64,000 nt of DNA from positions 110,785,314-110,849,313 of the forward strand of contig OY755042.1 of assembly GCA_963576565.1 (NCBI GenBank), read 5' to 3'. Below the pieces are notes generated by a model. It had not been told where the DNA came from, did no database searches, and worked only from the letters and a program-made list of their open reading frames with translations. Positions 56,405-64,000 of this stretch are shown here, piece by piece. Origin of the DNA: Aspidapion aeneum (taxonomy: Eukaryota; Arthropoda; Insecta; Coleoptera; Brentidae). The position numbers and the translations under genes were made by a program. Each line of letters starts with the position of its first letter. The stretch's first letter is position 1.

Positions 56405-57235
56405 CAGTGAAACCTCTCCTTGCGAACACCTATATTAAGCGGACACTCCCTTTAGGCGGACAAATTTGTTGGGACCAAGCTTTTCCCTATTTCTTTACAT
56501 GTAAAATTCACTCCTATAACCGGACACTCTAACAAATGCGCGGACAATTTTTTTTGGTTAAAAAATTCCGAAACCTCCCTTAAACGGACGCAAACCTCTG
56601 AAAACGGGACGGAGTGCTGCACGACATGGGCATAAATATTAGGTTGTATGTTGGCAACAACGCACTCTGCAGCCGGGGAATTACATCTTTCTGTAAGACG
56701 CATTAAAAAAAATTTTTTTTTCAATGTTTCCCCATTTATTTTTCTGTAAATTTTAGGGGTTTTGGCCACCATTTTTGTGGAAATTTGTCCTAGGTCAAAT
56801 TATTGATCACATTCTTGTTCTCTGATCACTTCTACATCAATGTACCAATTTTCAACATTTTACTGCAAAAAACTTCTAAATTATAGAAAATACTCAAAAT
56901 CATGTCAAAAATTTATGAAAAACATAAAAATGGCTATATCCTAGCCAAAAAAATTTTTTGAAAGCCAATATGTTGGCTTTTGTCTATTCTCCAGGTAGGT
57001 AATATTCCCACAAAAAATCAAGAAAATCGGAAGGGGTGAGGGCGGCTTTTCTTAAATAATTTTGCTCATCTATCAGCACGAAAGATCGCTGAAAAATTTA
57101 ATATCGGAAAAACTCAAGCAGCGCAAATTATTAATATATATTAAAATTCCGCAGTTCTCTCTCATAAGCGTACACCTCCAATAAGCGGACAAAATCGACG
57201 AAACCGTGAGTGTCCGCTCATAGGAGGTTTCACTG
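56405..57235 (+). mobile_element. Tigger/pogo-like element, copy 4, longer interior
   Basis: TIRs CAGTGAAACCTCTCCTTGCG and (opposite) CAGTGAAACCTCCTATGAGC, TA both sides. 57070-57130 encodes LSARKIAEKFNIGKTQAAQI on the plus strand. It contains 230 bp more interior than copies 2 and 3 (roughly 56700-57060), either an insertion or ancestral sequence. Confidence 0.85.
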
Positions 57236-57360
57236 TATATGCAAAATAAACCGAAATTATTCAGTTATATGCAAATTTCCAAAGGTAAGCATTTTACGGA
57301 AAATTTGTAATTAACATTATTGTAAAAAATTAAATTTGTGAAACTCACTTTTATAAAAGA
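57236..57360 (+). repeat. Family E fragment
   Basis: TATGCAAAATAAACCGAAAT, AAGCATTTTACGGAAAATTT match family E copy 1 near 5136-5240; Tigger-like copy 4 abuts its left edge. Confidence 0.6.
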
Positions 57361-57748
57361 GCAACATTTTTATGTTTTTTTTAATTAGTTTCTAAATAAA
57401 ATGGATGAACTAGTTGATACCTATGACTACAGGTTTTTTTTAACATTTGTTTGACACAAGTAAATCAAGTATGAAATTCCACTTTTAAGCCGCTGATCTC
57501 GATATAATATACACACCTACATCCATCAGTGTTAAAGAAATTAACTTTCAAATTTCTAATTTATTATTGTCTCAATACACCTATTAAACTGTTTATAATG
57601 TTTTATTTATCTTCTTACCTACACAAAACATAATTTCTTTAAAGGTGGGTAGGTGTGCTAAAGGCATTGTACCATAAGGTAAATAGCAGTTTAAAGAACT
57701 AGTGGGTAAAACAGTGTTTTATTTTATGACCAGTGTAAACATACTCCA

Positions 57749-57935
57749 AGCTCACACGATTCTATCCCTACCCTTTTTTTGGTTCATGTCTGGTCGATTT
57801 AATTTATTTTAAAATGGGACCATCTAGAGTCAAAACCTAACCTAGGTACCAAATGTCATTAAAATCGGGCAAAAATATATAAAAAAAGTTAAAATCGGAG
57901 TAACTTGTTTTTCTTATTTTTGATATGTGTGAGCT
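57749..57935 (-). mobile_element. Family A element, copy 9, decayed
   Basis: AAGCTCACACGATT at the left, then AAATGGGACCATCTAGAGTC, CCTAGGTACCAAATGTCATT, AAATCGGAGTAACTTGTTTT and TGTGTGAGCTAAAA at the right. Hairpins and the GACA tract are lost. Confidence 0.65.
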
Positions 57936-57986
57936 AAAACACGGACCAAGAGTTATTAGATATAGCGTCACAAAATTGTTTTTTTT

Positions 57987-58840
57987 TAGCTCGCACTACT
58001 AATATACCATAGTAGTGTGCGCTATGGTGATCCTAATTTTTAGAGAAAAAAGTAGCTCCGATTTCAAAAAAATTTATATATCTTTGCGTTTCAGATGATT
58101 TTGAAACTTTTTTGTCGCGCCGTCTGTCTGACTGTATGTCCGTCTGTTCCGTCTGTCTGTCTGTAACGACCAACGTGCATAACTCAAAAACCGCTTGCCC
58201 GATTTAAATGAAATTTGGTACCTAGGCTGAGTTCTCGGCTGAGTTTATGTGAAAATATAGCGTGTGATATCAAATGAAAGGTAATTCAGTCTGGAGTTTA
58301 AAAAAATACAATTTAGTTTTTTTTAAAGGGTGGGGGTAGATTTAGAAAATTAAAGTTCCTCCCAATCACTCACAATCTGTCACAATCTTACCACAATCCT
58401 TCACAATCTTACCACAATCCCTCACAATCTTTACACAATCCATCCCAATCACTCACAATCTTTCACAATCCTGCATCCCACAATCCTTCACAATCTTTAC
58501 ACAGTCTGTCCCAATCACTCACAATCTTACCACAACCCCTCACAATCTTACCACAGTCCTTCACAATCCCTCGCAAAGAAAACGATAGACATGATGACTT
58601 TTTTCTATTTTTTTTTTGGTCACAACAATTTTTGATGGGCTGTTGCCCCCCCGCCCCTTCAGGCACGCTACACCGCTGCCCCGTCCTCCACAATCCCTCG
58701 CAAACCCTCACAATCTTACTACAACCCCTCACAATCTTAGCAAAAGATTGTGGATTGTCACAATCGGTGTACACATTTTGGGTTAGCTGTTCACCCCTCG
58801 ACTATAACTATAGTACCTAGTGTGAGCTTAGGTGCCCATA
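57987..58840 (+). mobile_element. Family A element, copy 10, with CACAATC array
   Basis: 5' hairpin TTAGCTCGCACTACTAAT…GTGTGCGCTA, GATCCTAATTTT block, GTCTGTCTG tract and one tandem unit. Then a different array at 58358-58780 of ~10-18-bp units TCACAATCTTACCACAATCC, and the 3' hairpin half with TAGGTGCCCATAAAATGGCA. Confidence 0.78.
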
Positions 58841-58844
58841 AAAT

Positions 58845-61500
58845 GGCAGATTACGTTAACAGTAATAGTGCTTAAAATAATCTGTACTTTTGATGTAATT
58901 TATTTTTAAATTATTTCTAATTTTATCAGCAAAAAAACATGCTCCTGTTATAATAATTATTATTATCTTATATTTTTAATGAATGTGTAATTATCTAATT
59001 CGATCTTGAAATTCCTTATCACAGAAAAACTAATAAAAACGTCATAAAAACCCTACAAGCATTTGGCTAGCCAATTTATTAAAAAATTGAAAGTGTTGTC
59101 TAATGAATATTTAATTTTGTTATTTCCTTATGGCAAGGTAGATACCTATTTAATTATGAATTACTAATTGTGATTATGTTTTTTTAACAATGCCAGTTTT
59201 AGTTTGACATTTTCTAACATACTTATTAAGTTGGATTGTAATATTGTTAATAATTGTGAGACAGGAAAAAACCCAAATGTTTTATAAACTGGGTCAACTT
59301 TAACTAAAAATAATATTTTCCTGAGACATCCAAAAACTTTTCAGCAACACCTACCTGTCTAGTCATAAAAAAATGAAATGGAATGAAAAAACTTAAAAAT
59401 AGATTATAATTTTTTTAAATGTGCCAAAATGTTATTGGTCCTACCCCACATGAAACACAAAAAATATTTTAAACTTTTTTTGATTTATTGGTTAGTTCCA
59501 TAAAGTATAGTAACCCTCCACTAGTGACATGCTGTGTGTGAGACGAATGACAAAGAAAAACCTAGTTTAAACCACTGACACAAGACCAAGCAATCTGCGC
59601 GCCCAATTATATGTGTTAAATTTATTCATCTATTGCTATGCTATGACTCAGTCTTGTTCAAAGTCTTGTAAGCATAAAATATGGCACTTTTTTTTGGCAC
59701 AAAACCTAATTTTCGCTGTCTAGACTATATAAAATATTTATTGAGGGCTTATCTAAGTTTTTTAGATTTTATTGTAAAGAATTTTATTTTAGGCCTGAAA
59801 CCAATTAATTATAAGAAAGCAACAAATTATTTTTTTAAATTTGTGGCAGTTATGTTTTACTAGAGGTATGTCCAGTTTTTAAATTTAAATATTGTCTTCA
59901 AGGTGATGAACTTAATAACTAAAAGATATCTTTTATAAAAATTTTAAGCATTAAAGCAATTAAATAAAAAATAAAATAAATTGTCACAAGAAATCTGTCC
60001 CAGGCGGTAACAGTCAACTTTTCCACAAAGAAAATTAATTCCACATGGCAATTTAGAGTTTTAGTATCAACAGAAGTAGTAGGTTATCTTATGTATAACT
60101 GGAATAAAGTAATATAACTAACATTTTCCCAAACAAAACTGTTGAAATCTTGAACAAAATTTTTAAAAAAAGTTGTGTCATATTCAGTTTGGTCGGAAAA
60201 TGCTAAAATGTAAATGTCCCATCTGTAACATGATTTGTCCTGTTCAATAATGCTATTTTTTGATGTTACAGAAATTGTTCCTGTGTTACAGATCAGGACA
60301 TTACATTTTTCTTTGGAATTTAGTTGAAAAATAGTTGTATTTATGGTCTGCCTTGATATTTTTGACCATTATCAATTTTTGTAATTTTGTTTTGTGCCAT
60401 AAATTGGATGTTTTTTACTTGTTGTCCCTTCTGTAACCCCTAAAATACCTGATATTTTTGTCAAATTTGCAAGTCCAGTATTATTTTAAACCAATTTTTT
60501 TTTAATTTTAAGTTGTTCTTTAGATACAAATTAGGTAAAAGAATAAATTATTTTTCAGATGATGTGTATTTCAATCATTTGTGAGGAAGAAAACACTAGA
60601 AATACCCTCGGAAATACCTAACCAAAATCTCTAAAAGTTGGCTAAAAAAAAAAAAGTTAGTTTCTAGCTATCTTATTTCAGGCATATTTCAATACATTTG
60701 ATAGATCTATGGCAAAAACTAGGATGTTACAGAAGGGACAAAAAAATTACCATTCCAACAAAAACTCCTTATAAAAATCATGAAAAAACACAACTCACAT
60801 AAATTTGACTAGCTTTAAGTGACATAATGGTTTAAAGTTTTATAGTTTACAATTTTTACTGATACAAAAACTCCCAAAAACTTTAATGCAAAAATTTTGG
60901 TTTTATGGGTGTGTAGAAGATATTAGGACTTTTATAAAAACACATTTTGCCACCTTTTGCCCCTAGAGGGACACACATGTAATAATGTCATGTCAGCCCA
61001 CAATAGGGTTGCCAGCTACTCTTGAAAAAATATATAGTATGCAAAAATACCATATTTTACTTGGATCTTGATTTGGTCTAAATTTTGCAAGGCCAAAACT
61101 AAAATCAGACAAATCCCTTAATTTCTGAAGGTACCAATATGCCTATAACGGATCCCCTATAATGTTGACAATATGCATTAACCGATATGTCAGGATTTTG
61201 ACAGGCCTTGGCAAACTGATAGGACCAACAAAAATATAAATTTGTTCTCTAACATCAGGACCTGTACAAAAATTTTTGCTATTGATCAGCCCCTTGGGCC
61301 CAAGGAAAGTGATGTCGAAATTCTATGTGCCAAATTGAGCACTAGAGGTGCTAAATTTTACCTACCTCTTTGGGACTCAATTCACCAAAATATATAGGAA
61401 AGGTCCTGATAATAACAGTAGATACCTAATTACCACTGCTGACCTATTTATCTTTTCTCATGGATTCTGATAAATACTTTACTTGACATGTATTCTGATA
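58845..61500. other. AT-rich intron with a 16-bp inverted motif pair
   Basis: No gene recognised. TTGTCCCTTCTGTAAC (60422-60437) and its exact complement (60726-60741) enclose about 290 bp; related motifs (CATCTGTAACA, TGTTACAGATCAGGACA) lie at 60220-60300. Confidence 0.5.
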
Positions 61501-61957
61501 AACAAAAATCAGTCGAAAAAGTTGAGGAACAAGAGTTGGCACAGGGGCGCAGCTGGGTAGACAAAATATTTGAGTAATTTTTTTTATTAAATTCGTGTGG
61601 AAGACACCATTTGCATTAAAATTTATTTTTAAAAAACTGAATGCAATAGCAGCCCACCACTTTCTAACTATTCTGAGAATCTCCCAGATTGTGTTTCATT
61701 TGCATGCCACATTCCAAAAATGTCAGTGTCTGTACTTAACCTAGGAAACACCCATATTTTAGAAAATTTCCCAAAAAATATGATAGTTTGGAAAAAGCCA
61801 CAGACAGTCTCAATTTGAGGGCTTAAATTGCGCGTCAAACTCCTATTTTGGGCAGGGGCCCACCCCAAAAAAACTTGCAAGAAAAGATGCCGGCTGCCAG
61901 GTGTCCTAACAGATTGCGTATTTGTCAAAGTAAAAAACGAAAAATAAGCGTACTTAC

Positions 61958-62095
61958 GGTTTGTTGGCTGCTGCCTGTTGTCTCAAAAGATGCGGTGACA
62001 CTTCACTTTTAATACACCACAATTTTTTTCGAAGGAAATCTTTTAATTTCCGTAAAACTTTTGAAAAGACGGGAGCGAATTTCCACGTGCTATAA
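61958..62095 (-). other. Candidate noncoding first exon of the AKAP1-like gene
   Basis: On the minus strand a near-perfect donor (AACAAACC|GTAAGTACG) begins at 61957. Upstream of it lies about 130 bp of mixed, non-repetitive sequence (…GACAACAGGCAGCAGCC…). No open reading frame starts here. Exon 2 needs an upstream 5' UTR exon, and this is the best minus-strand first-exon donor seen between 21 and 62 kb next to promoter-like sequence. Linking it to AKAP1 makes a first intron of about 40.9 kb. The right end (transcription start) is not determined. Confidence 0.5.
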
Positions 62096-62230
62096 TAGAA
62101 AACGTTGATTCACAAACACCACATCATGGCGGCGCCAATAAAATTGGCGCGTGCGTGGCATTCATGGCTCAAATTTTCTGCTTTGCTGTGGCGTCCTCTA
62201 GCGAAGTCAGTTCGAACTTGGGCAACCATA
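62096..62230 (-). promoter_or_regulatory. Putative promoter with CCAAT/E2F-like palindrome
   Basis: A GC- and CpG-richer patch in AT-rich surroundings. It contains GCGCCAAT-aaa-ATTGGCGC (62132-62150), two opposed CCAAT boxes overlapping E2F-like TTGGCGC. ATGGCGGC (a YY1/Pho-like core) and a CACGTG E-box (62083-62088) lie nearby. A minus-strand first-exon donor lies 175 bp away. Motif matches only. Confidence 0.4.
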
Positions 62231-62344
62231 TACGATTTAGTCTTTACTTTGTTTATAATTCAAAATAATAATATTCCTACACACGGTTTAGAACTGATTG
62301 CTCTGGAACTAGTAGGGCACCCAGAAATTTGTCTTGGGAGGGGG

Positions 62345-62637
62345 TTCAGATGAGCGATATTTCACGAACCGATATTTTTTTACTGATATCTAAAAATCAC
62401 ATATGTATAACGATAAACATTTTCAAAGATCGCAACTTGGCATTTGTTATCACAACGAAAGCCGGGTATCATGTAACATAATAACAATAACAGAAACAAG
62501 AAAATATCGTCTCAAACGCGACTTACGTTACGCTATACCTTAACACTGTAATCACATCACGTTTAAAAATCGCTAATCTTAAAAAATCACTAACAAATGT
62601 TAGTGTGATTGAAAAATCACAATATCGCTCATCTCTA
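62345..62637. mobile_element. hAT-like MITE, 8-bp TSD
   Basis: 293 bp. The right tip TATCGCTCATCTCTA and left tip TTCAGATGAGCGATA are imperfect TIRs. GGAGGGGG flanks both ends (62337-62344, 62638-62645). The sequence around it (GTCTTGGGAGGGGGTTCGAG) looks like the edge of another G-rich element, so this may be a nested insertion. Confidence 0.75.
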
Positions 62638-62683
62638 GGAGGGGGTTCGAGACTCCATGATCTCATATTTCCTGCTATTCATA

Positions 62684-62816
62684 CCCTGTTTCCACCAATG
62701 CATGCCCACCTCGATTCAAATAACGCATCACATGATAGGCCATTGATTTGCACTGGTTTTAAATGCAGCGTTTTTTGAATCAGGGTGGGCAGGCATAGGT
62801 GGAAACCGGGTGTCAG
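62684..62816. mobile_element. Palindromic MITE, ~45-bp arms
   Basis: Left arm CCCTGTTTCCACCAATGCAT…CACCTCGATTCAAA; right arm TTTTGAATCAGGGTGG…GCATAGGTGGAAACCGGG. Noncoding. Confidence 0.75.
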
Positions 62817-63689
62817 AAACATGCCCTTCTGCTTTTTGGGCTGGATATACACGCTTGACTCGAAGCACACAGAGGGTTAACCCCCCAACCCCTTTATGAT
62901 TTGTGAAACATGAATTTTAAAGGTTACTTATAGATTCTAGAGGATATGAAAGATAAAAGTGTGATATTTCTTTAAGATTTTTTAGTGTTCTAAATTAACA
63001 GTAAAGCAAGTTGTACTATATGTATATAGCTCCATTGCATAGTGTTCCAGATTTCTGTTAAGCAACGTAACTTGACTGTAGGTGTGTGACAACCCTTGAC
63101 CAGATGGCGCCTCCGTTTCATGGATCTGGAGAAAGGGCGGGAAGTTTAAATTTCCATTATTTCCGTATAATTTTTATTAATGTTCGTTAAATTCATCCTT
63201 GCGAGTTCTTTGGTAGGATATTCAGTTAAATTTTGAAGGTTTTGGAGAATACTGCGTCTTATTTTATAAAATCTCCTTTAACCTTCATAATAAAATAAAA
63301 CAGGGGCATTTCCCCCAAATCATTTCTGTCTGCAACGCAGTTTATCGATCGGGCTTTTATTTGAATCTACCCCACGAAATTGGGGGGAAGACGATTCTCC
63401 AAAATAAGGGATACCTACCCTCATATTTCAAGGTCAACAGCACAACTTTCGCAAAGGGTGCGTGTGTGGGCGCAGAAGAGTTCATGGGCGTATCTACAAT
63501 GTTTTACGAATATATAAAACCATGCTTGATTAACTTTTGGGTAAGCCCAAAACCCTTTTTTAAATAATAAAAAAAAATAAAACAAAAAATAAAAAAACCA
63601 AAAAATAAGAAATTTGTCGGGACGACGGCAAACGGGGAGATGAGATGACTAGTTTCCTGGAAGACTGGCAAAGCATTGTTGTGGGATGC

Positions 63690-63905
63690 ATCATACATTA
63701 ATAAAAGATCAATTAAATCTAGCGAAGCAGCAAGAATTGGAATAGTTCAAAAGGGAGGCAAATATAAAGAACTAACCGATAGATATATTTTTGTGCCTTT
63801 TTGTGTTAAGACCTTGGGTCCATGGGGAGAAGCAAAAAAACATTAGTATATAAATATTAATCACCGAAAAGTAAAAAGTTTCATCTCCGGACGTATAAGC
63901 TCAGC
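63690..63905 (+). pseudogene. LINE 3' terminus (end of RT ORF and 3' UTR)
   Basis: One frame reads SSEAARIGIVQKGGKYKELT, then DRYIFVPFCVKTLGPWGEAK before a stop at about 63855. This KYxxLxxRYxFVPxxVxTxGPWG pattern is one I associate with the C-terminus of many invertebrate non-LTR ORFs. It is followed by a short UTR and the heptamer tail. 5'-truncated; family assignment is from memory only. Confidence 0.5.
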
Positions 63906-63906
63906 T

Positions 63907-63921
63907 CAATGAGTAAAAAAT

Positions 63922-63958
<37 letters not shown>

Positions 63959-64000
63959 AAATAAAAAATAAAAAATAAAAAATAAAAAATAAAAAATAAA
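63907..64000 (+). repeat. (TAAAAAA)n tail at window edge
   Basis: About thirteen heptamers with one hexamer break, continuing past the window. Probably the 3' tail of the LINE fragment just before it. Confidence 0.85.

Larger units (their letters stand above)
1..62095 (-). other. AKAP1: AKAP1-like gene, 3' end outside the window
   Basis: A minus-strand gene for a mitochondrial A-kinase anchor protein. In the family the protein sits in the outer mitochondrial membrane, tethers PKA regulatory subunits and binds RNA through KH and Tudor domains. Nine coding exons were placed from acceptor and donor sites (20756-20980, 19867-20040, 17138-17545, 13628-13798, 12058-12279, 11639-11794, 7907-8084, 2324-2545, 382-518). 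Junctions are phase 0 up to exon 8, phase 1 between exons 8/9 and 9/10, and phase 0 after exon 10. They join into 631 codons without a stop. The domain order, membrane anchor then low-complexity linker then KH then Tudor, is the AKAP1 order; the family identity is from memory of family motifs, not a search. The final exon or exons lie left of position 1. The noncoding first exon near 62 kb is an inference. Introns are loaded with transposons. Confidence 0.85.

Noticed and set aside
58358..58785. CRISPR-like array (short repeats)
   Set aside because: Units are adjacent and degenerate with no unique spacers; it is a minisatellite in a eukaryotic intron.
62105..62353. Plus-strand 82-codon frame starting near MAAPIKLARAWHSW
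   Set aside because: Runs into a MITE, has no homology I recognise, and overlaps promoter-like sequence of the minus-strand gene.

Overview
This is a 64-kb window of AT-rich eukaryotic DNA, almost certainly from an insect with a large, transposon-rich genome. A beetle is possible, but the sequence does not settle the order. Evidence for a metazoan is GT-AG introns, a multi-exon minus-strand gene, tens of kilobases of introns filled with nested DNA transposons, non-LTR retrotransposon fragments and Helitron-like elements, and no prokaryotic gene organisation.

One host gene spans nearly the whole window on the minus strand: an AKAP1-like gene (mitochondrial A-kinase anchor protein). Nine coding exons join with compatible splice phases into 631 codons from the start ATG at 20980 to an exon ending at 382, where the gene runs off the left edge. 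The protein has an N-terminal mitochondrial outer-membrane anchor, a low-complexity middle, a KH RNA-binding domain with a GRQG loop (exons 6-7) and a Tudor domain (exons 8-10). A 5' UTR acceptor at 21028 and a strong minus-strand donor at 61957 suggest a noncoding first exon near 62 kb and a first intron of about 41 kb. A second promoter-like CpG-rich patch lies near 38.5 kb.

Layout: 1-21 kb holds the coding exons, with introns carrying transposons. Intron 3 is almost entirely a 241-bp satellite, and exons 6-7 (the KH domain) are bracketed by two inverted 1.15-kb TIR elements. 21-62 kb is the putative first intron: an AT-rich desert (21.6-28.4 kb), a 1.9-kb long-TIR element, non-LTR and mariner remnants (31-40 kb), a hAT deletion derivative with perfect 8-bp target duplication (42-43 kb), and a dense block of nested elements (44-59 kb). 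62-64 kb holds the putative promoter, several MITEs and the 3' end of a LINE with a heptamer tail.

The most abundant element, called family A here, has at least ten copies. It has a GCTCACAC/GTGTGAGC hairpin at each end, a (GACA)n tract, and an internal ~118-bp tandem repeat that varies from 0 to 7 units. It matches the architecture of Helentron-associated (HINE/DINE-1-like) elements. No CRISPR array, tRNA, rRNA or intact autonomous transposon was seen. The most interesting signals are structural: the inverted pair around the KH exons, the satellite intron, the hairpin-ended family A with an empty site visible in the same window, and a three-level nest at 53-55.6 kb.
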